Below the pieces are notes generated by a model. The model was not told the DNA's origin. It worked only from the letters and a program-made list of their open reading frames with translations, and did no database searches. A stretch of 64,000 bases of DNA from Streptomyces sp. B21-105 (lineage in GTDB: Bacteria > Actinomycetota > Actinomycetes > Streptomycetales > Streptomycetaceae): assembly GCF_036898465.1 (NCBI RefSeq), contig NZ_JARUMJ010000001.1, positions 7,812,001-7,876,000 of the forward strand, written 5' to 3'. Position numbers and translations under genes: made by a program. Of this stretch, positions 53,008-61,610 are shown one piece after another. Each line of letters opens with the position of its first letter. Within the stretch, counting starts at the first letter, position 1.

Positions 53008-55665
53008 ATGGACCGTGGCACCGAGAGGGACACGCCTCCCAGCCGCGGGGCCGGCGGCGAGGCGGCGGACCGGGCGGGCGGGGTGCCGGCCCGGTCGGAG
53101 GGCGCCCCGGGACCCGTCGGCACCGGACCTGCCGATGCCGGGTCCGTCGGCGCCGGGTCCATCAACGCCGGGTCCGTCGATGCCGGGCGTGTTCCGCTGG
53201 CCGTGGTCGTGGTGGACCGCGAAGGTCTCGTCTCCCACTGGAGCACCGGCGCACGCCGGCTCTTCGGAGTCGGCAAGGACGAGGCGATCGGCCGGCCGGC
53301 GATCGACCTGCTGCCCGTCGCCGGCGCGCTCCCCGAGCCCGACGACGACCTCCCCTACGACGACTTCCCGGGCGGCGCCCACCACGAGTACGGCGCCTAT
53401 GACGGCCTCGGGCCCGGACTGGACTCCTCCCTGGACCGCGGGCTCGGCTACCCCGCGGCCGGCCGCGCCCGGCTGACCGTGCCGGAGCGGCACCGCGTCG
53501 ACGTGCTCTGGTGGGCCTACCCGCTGGTCGGCCCGGGGACGGAACGACTGCTGGTGCTCGCCGCCGACGCGTCCGTCCTGCACCAGGAGGAAGCGGCGGG
53601 CCTGCACCAGGAGGAAGCGGCGGGCCTGCACCAGGAGGAAGCGGCGGGCCTGCACCAGGAGGAAGCGGCGGGCGCTCTGGCCGTCGAGCGCGTCGCGCCC
53701 GGCTTCGCCGTGCACACCGACTTCCCCGGCGCGCAGGAACTCGCCCGCCGCCTGCCCGAGATCCTGCCCAGCATGAGCGTCGGCGAGAGTGCCCGCATCG
53801 TCGGTCAGATCCTCGAACTCGGCTACCCCGTGCTGGAGTTCAGCCACAACGACCGGGTGCCCGTGACTCCCGACTGGGGAGTGGCCCGGCGCGTCGAGCG
53901 CAGAGCGCGGCGCGAGCACGCCGCCCGCGCCGCCGCCGAAGGGCTGCCGATACCGGACCACCTCGCCGACGAGGGCGACGACCTCGAGTACGCCGCCGTC
54001 CGTGAGCGCCTGGAGTTCCTCAACGAGGTCAGCGGACGGATCGGCACCTCCCTCGACCTCTCCCGCACCATCGTCGAGGTCAGCAGAGCCGTCGTGCCGC
54101 GCTTCACCGACGTGGCCGGCACCTACCTGCGCGAACAGGTCGTCGCCGGCGAGGGCTTCCCCGACGGCGTGCCGGACACGACCACGATGTGGCACCGGGT
54201 CGCCCTCGAGCACACCGACGAACCCGGCCGCTGGGACGACGTCGTGCCCGTCGGCGAGGCCATGCCGTTCCCCGCGCACACCCCGTTCTTCCAGTGCATG
54301 ACCACGGGCGAGCCGGTCCTCGTGCCGCGCATCAGCGAGCAGTTGGGCCACGCCATCGCCGCGCAGTTCGACAAGCGCGACATCCGGCCCCTCATCACCG
54401 GCCGCTCCATGCTGGTCGTCCCGCTGAAGGCCCGCAACGTCGTCCTCGGTTTCATGATCCTGCTGCGCCACCCCGAGCGCGTCGAGTTCAACGACATGGA
54501 CCGGGTCACCGGCGCCGAACTCGCCGCCCGCGTGGGCCTCGTGCTCGACAACGCCCGCATGTACACGTACCAGGAGTCCGTCGCCGAGACCCTCCAGGAC
54601 AGCATGCTGCCGCACATCCCGCGCCGGATGGCGGGCTGTGACATCGCCACCCGCTATCTGCCGGGCACCCTGCTGGGGCGGGTCGGCGGCGACTGGTTCG
54701 ACTCGGTGAAGCTGCACGGCGCCCGCACCGCCCTCGTCGTCGGCGACGTCATGGGCCACGGCCTCAACGCGGCGGCCATGATGGGCCAGTTGCGCACGGC
54801 CGTGCAGACCATGGCCACCCTGGACCTGCCGCCCGCGCAACTGCTGCGCAACCTCGACGACCTGGCCCAGCGGCTCGGCGACGGCTACCTCGCGACCTGC
54901 CTGTACGCGGTGTACGACCCCATCGCCGGCGAGCTGCACCTCGCCAACGCGGGCCACATCCCGCCCGTGCTGGTGCGCGCCGCCGACGGCCGCAGCGAAC
55001 TCCTCGACCTGCCCACCGGCGCGCCCATCGGCGTCGGCGGCGTGCCCTTCGAGGCGGTGCGGGTGCCCGTGGCGCCCGGCGACCGGCTGGTGATGTGCAC
55101 CGACGGGCTCGTGGAGATGCGAGGTGAGGACATCGGCGTCGGTCTGGCGGCCCTCTGCGAGTCCGCCGCCCATCCGGCCGCCTCGATGGACGACGCCTGC
55201 GACACCATCATCCGCGCCCTCAACACCCGGGGCGGCCGCAAGGACGACGTCGCCCTGCTGATGGCCCGGCTGGGCGGCATCGCCCCGCGGGACGTCGCCG
55301 AATGGCGGTTCCCCCCGGACCCGGCGGAGGTCGGCCGGGCGCGGGCGGCGGTCCGCGAGCAACTGCACGACTGGGGGCTCGGCGAGACGGCCGGTCACGC
55401 CGAGCTCATGGTGAGCGAGCTCGTCACCAACGCCGTGCGGCACTCCCGGCACAGCCCCGTGGCCGTGCGCCTTGTCCGCGGCGACACCCTGCTGTGCGAG
55501 GTCGACGACGACGATCACGAGCTGCCCAACCTGCTGAGCGCCGGACCCGGCGACGAGTTCGGCCGGGGGCTGCGCGTGGTGAGCACGCTGGCCCGTGAGT
55601 GGGGCGCCAGCGGTACGCGCACAGGGAAGTCCGTGTGGTTCGAACTGACGCTGCCGCGGCGCTGA
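53008..55665 (+). CDS. PAS-GAF-SpoIIE phosphatase with C-terminal ATPase
   Basis: 885 residues. A variable Gly/Ala/Ser-rich start precedes a PAS-like sensor (about 62-185, VPLAVVVVDREGLVSHWST). Four identical LHQEEAAG octapeptides follow at 191-222. A GAF domain lies at about 335-520 and a SpoIIE PP2C-type phosphatase at about 530-750, with GGDWFDSV, VGDVMGHGLNAA and LVMCTDGLVEMRG providing metal-binding Asp residues. An RsbW-like ATPase follows (about 766-885, ELVTNAVRHS and GRGLRVVSTLA). It should dephosphorylate an anti-anti-sigma factor and sequester or phosphorylate partners, integrating stress or light signals. ATG at 53008 is preceded by GGGGAGAGAGG. It is alone in its operon. Confidence 0.93.
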   Translation: MDRGTERDTPPSRGAGGEAADRAGGVPARSEGAPGPVGTGPADAGSVGAGSINAGSVDAGRVPLAVVVVDREGLVSHWSTGARRLFGVGKDEAIGRPAIDLLPVAGALPEPDDDLPYDDFPGGAHHEYGAYDGLGPGLDSSLDRGLGYPAAGRARLTVPERHRVDVLWWAYPLVGPGTERLLVLAADASVLHQEEAAGLHQEEAAGLHQEEAAGLHQEEAAGALAVERVAPGFAVHTDFPGAQELARRLPEILPSMSVGESARIVGQILELGYPVLEFSHNDRVPVTPDWGVARRVERRARREHAARAAAEGLPIPDHLADEGDDLEYAAVRERLEFLNEVSGRIGTSLDLSRTIVEVSRAVVPRFTDVAGTYLREQVVAGEGFPDGVPDTTTMWHRVALEHTDEPGRWDDVVPVGEAMPFPAHTPFFQCMTTGEPVLVPRISEQLGHAIAAQFDKRDIRPLITGRSMLVVPLKARNVVLGFMILLRHPERVEFNDMDRVTGAELAARVGLVLDNARMYTYQESVAETLQDSMLPHIPRRMAGCDIATRYLPGTLLGRVGGDWFDSVKLHGARTALVVGDVMGHGLNAAAMMGQLRTAVQTMATLDLPPAQLLRNLDDLAQRLGDGYLATCLYAVYDPIAGELHLANAGHIPPVLVRAADGRSELLDLPTGAPIGVGGVPFEAVRVPVAPGDRLVMCTDGLVEMRGEDIGVGLAALCESAAHPAASMDDACDTIIRALNTRGGRKDDVALLMARLGGIAPRDVAEWRFPPDPAEVGRARAAVREQLHDWGLGETAGHAELMVSELVTNAVRHSRHSPVAVRLVRGDTLLCEVDDDDHELPNLLSAGPGDEFGRGLRVVSTLAREWGASGTRTGKSVWFELTLPRR
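53578..53673 (+). repeat. four perfect 24-bp tandem repeats inside the SpoIIE phosphatase gene
   Basis: Four copies identical at the DNA level, each encoding Leu-His-Gln-Glu-Glu-Ala-Ala-Gly in frame. Sequence identity without synonymous change indicates recent expansion. They form an acidic, helical linker between the PAS and GAF parts. Confidence 0.95.
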
Positions 55666-55849
55666 ACACGCCCCGGCCTTCCGCCCGGACCAGGACGGGC
55701 CCGGGGGGGGGCCCACGCCCCCGCGCCCCGCGCCCCGCGGACGCGGCGTGAAGGAACGCGCACCGTGCTTGTCGCGGCGGCCGGGGGACGGTAGACCGTA
55801 CTCGCCCGTCACTTACGGCGGATCGGCTGTGCACCCAGGGGAGTTGGGC

Positions 55850-56574
55850 ATGAGCGTGGCGAGTCGGTACCGGCAGGCGTGGGAGAGCTTCTGGCGGGAG
55901 GCCCCGACGGAGCCGGGCGGTGTGTTCTGGGACGCGGACCCGAAGGTCACCGCCGCGCGCCACCTCGCCCTCTTCGAGCCCCATCTCGTCGATCCGGAGC
56001 TGGCGTTGGTGGACCTCGGCTGCGGCAACGGCACCCAGACCCGGTATCTCGCGGACCGCTTCCCGCGGGTGATCGGCGCCGACCTGGCCGCGGCCGCCCT
56101 CGACCACGCCCGGCGCGCCGACCCCGCCGGCCAGGCCGCGTACCGGGAGCTGGACGCGTCCGAGAAAGGCGCGGCCGAGGCGCTGCACGCCGAACTCGGC
56201 GACGCCAACGTCTATGTGCGGGGCGTCCTGCACCAGTGCGAGCCCGCCGACCGGCAGCCGCTGGCGGACGGCATCGCCGCGCTGGCGGGGGAACGCGGCC
56301 GGGTGTTCCTCGTCGAGTTGTCCGAGGCCGCGCGCCCTGTCCTCGGCGCACTGGCGCAGAGTCCGTCCGGGCCGCCGCCGAAGCTCGCGCCCGTGTTCCG
56401 GCACGGCATCGCCCCGGCGAGGTCGCCGACGACGCGGTGCCCGGGTATCTTCGGGACGCCGGGCTCACGGTGCTGGCCGCCGGCGAACTGCCCCTCGTCA
56501 CCACCGAGTTCACCGCCGACGGCGTCAGGATCGAGCTGCCGTCCAGGTGGCTGGTGGCCGCCCGGAGCGTGTGA
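55850..56574 (+). pseudogene. SAM-dependent methyltransferase, frameshifted
   Basis: The frame from ATG 55850 gives MSVASRYRQAWESFWREAP and the SAM-binding motif LVDLGCGNGTQTRYLADRF. At 56411-56416 the protein-like reading moves to the frame one base back, where it goes on as GEVADDAVPGYLRDAG and ends PSRWLVAARSV at the TGA 56572-56574. One base lost in the run GCCCCGG explains it. The intact protein would have about 241 residues, a class I methyltransferase of unknown substrate. Either the gene is broken or the base is a sequencing error. Confidence 0.8.
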
Positions 56575-56830
56575 CGCGGCCGCTGGCCGACGACCGGGTG
56601 CCGCGCGCCTGGGCGCCGTGGCTCGGCGCGGCCAAGGCCGTCGGCGCGGTCGGCCTGCTGACGGGGCTGTTCGTGCCCGCCATCGGTCTCGTCCTGCTAC
56701 TTCCTCGGGGCGGCGGTCACCGTCTGCCGGTCACCGTGCTGCGGGCCCGCTGGTTCTCGCACGTCCCGTTCCCGCTGCTGTACGCGGCGCCGGCGGCGGC
56801 CTCGCATCCCCGCTCACCGGCGCCGACGGG
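56571..56830 (+). pseudogene. DoxX-family membrane protein remnant
   Basis: From GTG 56571 a frame reads RVPRAWAPWLGAAKAVGAVGLLTGLFVPAIGLVL, the second half of a DoxX-type protein. The continuation YFLGAAVTV is in another frame (about 56697-56725), and RARWFSHVPFPLLYAAPAAAS is back in the first (56742-56805). The usual first membrane helix is absent. It is therefore truncated and frameshifted. Confidence 0.6.
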
Positions 56831-56902
56831 CGTCGCGGCCTTTCTCCACCGTGATCGGCCGGAGAGGTCCTAGGCTCGGACTTCCTGGAACGGACGGGGG
56901 AC

Positions 56903-57742
56903 GTGTACGTGAAGATCCTTATCAGTGCCGACATGGAGGGCGCCACCGGCGTCACCTGGCCCGACGACGTGCTGCCGGGGGCCGCGCCGTGGGAGCGGTG
57001 CCGGACGATGTTCACCTCGGACGTCAACGCCGCCGTGGTCGGGTTCTTCGCCGGCGGGGCCGACGAGGTCCTGATCAACGAGGCCCACTCGACCATGCGC
57101 AACCTGCTCCTGGAGCAGCTCGACGAGCGGGCGGAGATGCTCACCGGGCGGCACAAGTCGCTGTCCATGGTGGAGGGCGTCCAGCACGGCGACGTCGACG
57201 GCATCGCCTTCGTGGGCTACCACGCGGGCGCCGGGATGGAGGGCGTCCTCGCCCACACCTACCTCGCCAACTCCATCACCGGCGTCTGGCTCGACGACGT
57301 GCGGGCCAGCGAGGGCCTGCTCAACGCGCACGTGGCCGCCGAGTTCGGCGTGCCGGTCGTCCTCGTCACCGGCGACGACGTGGCCTGCGAGGACGCGCTC
57401 GGCTACGCGCCCGGGGCGCTGAAGGTCGCGGTCAAGGACCATGTCTCACGTTACGCGGCCGTGTGCCGCACACCGGCCCGCACCGCGGCCGACATCCGGG
57501 CGGCGGCGAAGGAGGCGGCCTCTCTCGCGGTCCGTCAGGAGCCGGTGGCGGCCGGTCCGTTCACCGTCGCCGTGGAGTTCGACGCCGAGCACCTGGCGAT
57601 GGCGGCCACCGTCGTGCCCGGCGTCGCCCGCACCGGCGAGCGGAAGGTCGCGTACACCAGCGGCACCATGTACGAGGGCATCCGCACCTTCAAGGCGGTC
57701 ACCACGATCGTCTCGGCCGCGATCGAGGAGCAGTATGGCTGA
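56903..57742 (+). CDS. dppA: M55-family D-aminopeptidase
   Basis: 279 residues. The zinc ligands of DppA are in ISADMEGATGV (Asp-x-Glu) and NEAHSTMRNL and GYHAGAGMEGVLAHT (histidines). Length and start match the family. DppA cleaves N-terminal D-amino acids such as D-Ala from peptides. GTG at 56903 is used; the GTG two codons later is an alternative. TAGGCT at 56871-56876 may be its -10 box. The downstream M20 peptidase gene overlaps it by 8 bp, so the pair is cotranscribed, probably to process D-amino-acid peptides from peptidoglycan. Confidence 0.92.
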   Translation: MYVKILISADMEGATGVTWPDDVLPGAAPWERCRTMFTSDVNAAVVGFFAGGADEVLINEAHSTMRNLLLEQLDERAEMLTGRHKSLSMVEGVQHGDVDGIAFVGYHAGAGMEGVLAHTYLANSITGVWLDDVRASEGLLNAHVAAEFGVPVVLVTGDDVACEDALGYAPGALKVAVKDHVSRYAAVCRTPARTAADIRAAAKEAASLAVRQEPVAAGPFTVAVEFDAEHLAMAATVVPGVARTGERKVAYTSGTMYEGIRTFKAVTTIVSAAIEEQYG

Positions 57743-59039
57743 CGCCCGCGCGCTGGACGAGGTCGTCCGGTTCACCTCCGACCTCATCCGCTTCGACACC
57801 GCCAACCGGGGCGGCGGCGACTGCCGGGAACGGCCCGCCGCCGAGTACGCGGCCGCGCTGCTCGCCGAGGCGGGCGTCGAGCCGACGCTGCTCGAACGCA
57901 CGCCGGGCCGCACCAACGTGGTGGCCCGGTTCGAGGGCTCCGATCCCCGCGCGGACGCCCTGCTCGTCCACGGCCACCTGGACGTCGTCCCGGCCGAGGC
58001 CGCCGAGTGGAGCGTGCACCCCTTCTCCGGCGAGGTGCGCGACGGCGTCGTGTGGGGCCGCGGCGCGGTCGACATGAAGAACATGGACGCGATGATCCTC
58101 GCCGTGCTGCGGGCCTGGTCCCGGCAGGGCGTACGGCCCCGGCGCGACCTGGTCGTCGTGTTCACCGCCGACGAGGAGGCCAGCGCCGTGGACGGCTCCG
58201 GGTTTCTCGCCGACCGGCATCCGGGGCTGTTCGAGGGCTGCACCGAGGCCATCGGCGAATCCGGGGCGTTCACCTTCCACGACGGCGCCGGACGCCAGAT
58301 CTACCCCGTCGCCGCGGGCGAACGCGGCACCGGCTGGCTGAAGCTCACCGCGCACGGGCGCGCCGGACACGGCTCCAAGGTCAACCGGGAGAACGCGGTG
58401 ACCCGGCTGGCCGCGGCCGTCACCCGGATCGGCGAGCACGCGTGGCCGCTGCGGCTCACCCCCACCGTGCGCGCCGCACTCACCGAACTCGCCGCGCTGT
58501 ACGGCATCGAGACCGACCTGAGCGACGTCGACGCCCTGCTGGAGAAGCTCGGGCCCGCCGCCGCCCTCGTCGAGGCCACCGTGCGCAACAGCGCCAACCC
58601 GACGATGCTGGACGCCGGTTACAAGCTCAACGTGATCCCGGGAACTGCCGTCGGATACGTCGACGGACGGTATCTCCCCGGCGGCGAGGAGGAGTTCCGG
58701 GCGACGCTCGACGCACTCACCGGGCCCGACGTCGACTGGGAGTTCGCGCACCGCGAAGTCGCCCTCCAGGCACCGGTGGACGCGCCGCTCTTCGCTCAAA
58801 TGCGGGCAGCGGTCCAGGAGTTCGCGCCCGAGGGGCATGTGGTGCCGTACTGCATGTCCGGCGGCACGGACGCCAAGCAGTTCTCGCGGCTCGGCATCAC
58901 CGGCTACGGCTTCGCCCCGCTGAGGCTGCCCCCCGGCCTCGACTACCAGGCCCTCTTCCACGGGGTCGACGAACGGGTCCCCGTCGAAGCGCTGCACTTC
59001 GGCGTCCGCGTCCTCGACCGGCTCCTGCGGACGGCGTGA
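57735..59039 (+). CDS. M20-family metallopeptidase
   Basis: 434 residues. Metal-binding motifs are LLVHGHLDVVPAEA (His and Asp), GRGAVDMKNMDAM (bridging Asp) and VVFTADEEASAVDG (catalytic Glu pair). The dimerisation-domain His is in AHGRAGHGSKVN, and the late His in LFHGVDERVPVEALHFG. It removes an amino acid or acyl group from a small peptide; the closest types act on dipeptides or N-acyl amino acids. Overlap with the M55 gene suggests it works on the same peptides, perhaps the C-terminal residues. ATG at 57735. Confidence 0.92.
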   Translation: MADARALDEVVRFTSDLIRFDTANRGGGDCRERPAAEYAAALLAEAGVEPTLLERTPGRTNVVARFEGSDPRADALLVHGHLDVVPAEAAEWSVHPFSGEVRDGVVWGRGAVDMKNMDAMILAVLRAWSRQGVRPRRDLVVVFTADEEASAVDGSGFLADRHPGLFEGCTEAIGESGAFTFHDGAGRQIYPVAAGERGTGWLKLTAHGRAGHGSKVNRENAVTRLAAAVTRIGEHAWPLRLTPTVRAALTELAALYGIETDLSDVDALLEKLGPAAALVEATVRNSANPTMLDAGYKLNVIPGTAVGYVDGRYLPGGEEEFRATLDALTGPDVDWEFAHREVALQAPVDAPLFAQMRAAVQEFAPEGHVVPYCMSGGTDAKQFSRLGITGYGFAPLRLPPGLDYQALFHGVDERVPVEALHFGVRVLDRLLRTA

Positions 59040-59240
59040 AACGCGCCCCGGACGGAACAGGGGAGCGGGACGTGCCGTTCCTGCCCGCCTCGGATTCCTG
59101 GCTGTGGCGGACCGCCGCGGGGGAGGGGCGCGGGTTGTGACGGGCCGCCGCGACACGCGCGCGCTGCGGGTCGACCTCTCGTTGTACGCTCGGGCGTTCG
59201 GGCCGCACCCGCGCGGCGTCCCCAGGCTGGAGCTCGCACC

Positions 59241-60173
59241 GTGAAGGAACTCGTCAGGCCCTCCCGGCTCGCTCCCGGCGCCAGGGTCGCGGTCGTCGCC
59301 CCCAGCGGGCCGGTCGCGGAGGAACGGCTGCAGGCCGGCCTCGACCTGCTGCGCGGCTGGGACCTCGACCCGGTGGTCGCCCCGCACGTGCTGGACCGGC
59401 ACCGCGCGCTGCCCCATCTGGCGGGCACGGACGCCGACCGGGCCGCCGACCTCCAGCGGGCCTGGTGCGACCCCGGCGTCGACGCGGTGCTGTGCGCACG
59501 CGGCGGTTACGGCGCCCAGCGCGTCGTCGACCTGCTCGACTGGGACGCCATGCGGGCCGCCGGCCCGAAGGTGTTCGTCGGCTTCAGCGACAGCACCGCC
59601 CTGCACGAGGCGTTCGCCGTCCGGCTGGGCCTGGTCACGCTGTACGGGCCGGTGGCCGCGGGCATCGACTTCATCAAGAACGCCCGGGCCCAGGACCATC
59701 TGCGGGCCACCCTGTTCGCCCCCGAGACCGTCCGGGTCATCGGCGCCGCCGGTGCCGGGGGCCCCGCGCTCGCCCCGGGCCGGGCGCGCGGCGTCACCCT
59801 GGGCGGCTGCCTGACGCTGCTCGCCACCGGGTACGGCACCCCGCACACCCGGGCCGGCGCCCGCGGCGGGCTGCTCCTGATCGAGGACGTGGGCGAGCCG
59901 CCGTACAGCGTCGACCGGGCCCTCACCCAGCTTCTGCGCACCGGCTGGCTGGACGGCGTCGCGGGCGTCGCCCTCGGCTCCTGGGACCGGTGCGGGCCCT
60001 ACGAGGAACTCCGGCCTGTCCTCGTCGACCGGCTCGGCGGCCTGGGCGTCCCGGTCGTCGAGGAACTCGGCTTCGGGCACTGCGAGGGAGCGCTCACCCT
60101 GCCCTTCGGCGTGAGCGCCGTGCTCGACGCCGACGCCGGCACGCTCACCCTCGACACCCCGGCCCTGCGCTGA
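59241..60173 (+). CDS. LD-carboxypeptidase (S66 family)
   Basis: 310 residues. The catalytic Ser is in FVGFSDSTALHEAF, the Glu in LLIEDVGEPPYSVDR, and the His in LGFGHCEGALTLPFG. ARGGYGAQRVVDLLD is the conserved N-domain loop. It cleaves the L-D bond in murein tetrapeptides and related peptides, usually in the cytoplasm during cell-wall recycling; no signal peptide is present here, which agrees. GTG at 59241. It lies 201 bp after the M20 gene and rounds out a D-amino-acid peptide gene group. Confidence 0.92.
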   Translation: MKELVRPSRLAPGARVAVVAPSGPVAEERLQAGLDLLRGWDLDPVVAPHVLDRHRALPHLAGTDADRAADLQRAWCDPGVDAVLCARGGYGAQRVVDLLDWDAMRAAGPKVFVGFSDSTALHEAFAVRLGLVTLYGPVAAGIDFIKNARAQDHLRATLFAPETVRVIGAAGAGGPALAPGRARGVTLGGCLTLLATGYGTPHTRAGARGGLLLIEDVGEPPYSVDRALTQLLRTGWLDGVAGVALGSWDRCGPYEELRPVLVDRLGGLGVPVVEELGFGHCEGALTLPFGVSAVLDADAGTLTLDTPALR

Positions 60174-60281
60174 CCCTCGGCCGCTCACCTGGCCCGCTCA
60201 CCTGGACCGTCGACCTCGCCGCGTCACCCGAAGAGCAGCCCCCACCGCGCGTGAGCGGCCGGGCGGGCCGACCCTGGTCCC

Positions 60282-60536
60282 ATGAGCCCGAAGACCTCGA
60301 AGAGCGCCAGGACCTCCGAGAGCCGCGCGAGGGCGCCGATGACGCCCGGCCGGATCGCCGTCCTGGTGCTCGCCGTCCTCGCCCTGGTCTTCATCTTCGA
60401 GAACACCCAGGAGACGGAGATCCGGCTGCTGGTCCCCGTGGTGACCATGCCGCTGTGGACGGCCCTGCTGGCCACGGGCGTCATCGGCGCGCTGTGCGGG
60501 TCGTACTTCGCGTACACCCGCACCCGGCGGAGGTGA
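60282..60536 (+). CDS. LapA-domain (DUF1049) small membrane protein
   Basis: 84 residues with a basic N-terminus and two hydrophobic segments (RIAVLVLAVLALVFIFENTQ and LWTALLATGVIGALCGSYFAY). FIFENTQETEIRLL is the hallmark of LapA/DUF1049 proteins, whose actinobacterial role is unknown. ATG at 60282. Confidence 0.88.
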   Translation: MSPKTSKSARTSESRARAPMTPGRIAVLVLAVLALVFIFENTQETEIRLLVPVVTMPLWTALLATGVIGALCGSYFAYTRTRRR

Positions 60537-60556
60537 CCCGGTCGTAGGCTGGTCGG

Positions 60557-61138
60557 ATGCCGCACACCGCATCGCGCTACCTCGCCGAGGGGCCCCGCGT
60601 GGGAATACGCCACTTCACCTACGACGACGGGCCGGAGTTCACCTCCCGCGCACGGGAGAGCGAGGACCTGCACCGTCCCTGGCTGTTCCCGCCCGCCACC
60701 GCCGACGCCTACACGGCCTATGCGGGCCGGCTCATCGAGGACCCGTCCAAGGCCGGCTTCCTCGTGTGCACCCTGGAGGACGACGCCATCGCCGGGTTCG
60801 TCAACGTCAACAACATCGTCGAGGGCGCGTTCCAGAACGGCGCGCTGGGCTACGGCGCCTTCGCGCACGCGGCCGGACGGGGCCTGATGCGCGAGGCGCT
60901 CGACCTGGTGGTGCGGTACGCGTTCGGTCCGCTGCGGCTGCACCGGCTGGAGATCAACGTGCAGCCGGGCAACGCCGCCTCGATCGCCCTCGCCCGCGCC
61001 TGCGGATTCCGGCTGGAGGGATTCTCCCCCGAGATGATCTACATCGACGGCCAGTGGCGCGACCACGAGCGGTGGGCGATCACCGCCGCGCCACAGACCC
61101 GGACCTGGACGCGGACCGGGACCCCGGCTTCCGGTTGA
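60557..61138 (+). CDS. GNAT-family N-acetyltransferase (RimJ/RimL-like)
   Basis: 193 residues. The acetyl-CoA site is [28 protein letters not shown], followed by LHRLEINVQPGNAASIALARACGF. The substrate is unknown; relatives acetylate protein N-termini or small amines. TAGGCT (60545-60550) ends 6 bases before the ATG at 60557, so the mRNA is probably leaderless. The last 59 bp overlap, tail to tail, the next gene on the other strand. Confidence 0.9.
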   Translation: MPHTASRYLAEGPRVGIRHFTYDDGPEFTSRARESEDLHRPWLFPPATADAYTAYAGRLIEDPSKAGFLVCTLEDDAIAGFVNVNNIVEGAFQNGALGYGAFAHAAGRGLMREALDLVVRYAFGPLRLHRLEINVQPGNAASIALARACGFRLEGFSPEMIYIDGQWRDHERWAITAAPQTRTWTRTGTPASG

Positions 61139-61457
61139 TCTTCATGGTGTCGAGGTCCGTGACCGTCGACCTCAGGCCGGTGAAGCCGTACCCGAGTTCC
61201 CGCAGCGTCGTCTCGGCGCGCTCCTCGGCGAGCGCGCCCGCCATCTCGTCGCCGTCCGCCGCGTCGGACACCACCGCATAGCGCATCGAGAAGTGCTTCA
61301 GCGGCGACGTCTCGTACGTCAGCGTGCCCTCCTCGGTGAACCGCATGCTCGTCAGCCCGTGGTCGGCGGCCCCGGCGAGCAGCCGCGCGCGGCCCTCCTC
61401 GCGCAGACCGTCCCACGTGCCCCGGACGATCACCCGGTAGGTGTGCTGCTCACTCAC
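61080..61457 (-). CDS. conserved hypothetical protein (DUF6204-like)
   Basis: 125 residues from GTG at 61457, which has AAGGAG 5 bases upstream. VSEQHTYRVIVRGTWDGLREE opens it, and GFTGLRSTVTDLDTMKINRK is the conserved end of a small actinobacterial family. No catalytic residues are apparent. The final basic Ser/Arg tail lies inside the overlap with the acetyltransferase gene and may be an extension of the ancestral end. Confidence 0.8.
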   Translation of the reverse strand: MSEQHTYRVIVRGTWDGLREEGRARLLAGAADHGLTSMRFTEEGTLTYETSPLKHFSMRYAVVSDAADGDEMAGALAEERAETTLRELGYGFTGLRSTVTDLDTMKINRKPGSRSASRSGSVARR

Positions 61458-61550
61458 TGCCGCTCCTTCGCGCATGCCGTGGAGCCCCCGTGGACGCCGT
61501 CGAAGGAGCGACGATACGGGCGTGGGGCCGCCGTCCACCCGGAATTTCCA

Positions 61551-61610
61551 CCCGGTGCTGTCCGGTGCTGTCCGGTGCTGTCCGGTGCTGTCCGGTGCCG
61601 TCCGGGCCGC
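61551..61610. repeat. six tandem TCCGGTGCTG decamers
   Basis: Six 10-bp units (first and last with one change) end exactly at the stop codon of the downstream minus-strand oxidoreductase gene. They lie between it and the small hypothetical gene. The region holds no gene. Confidence 0.85.
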
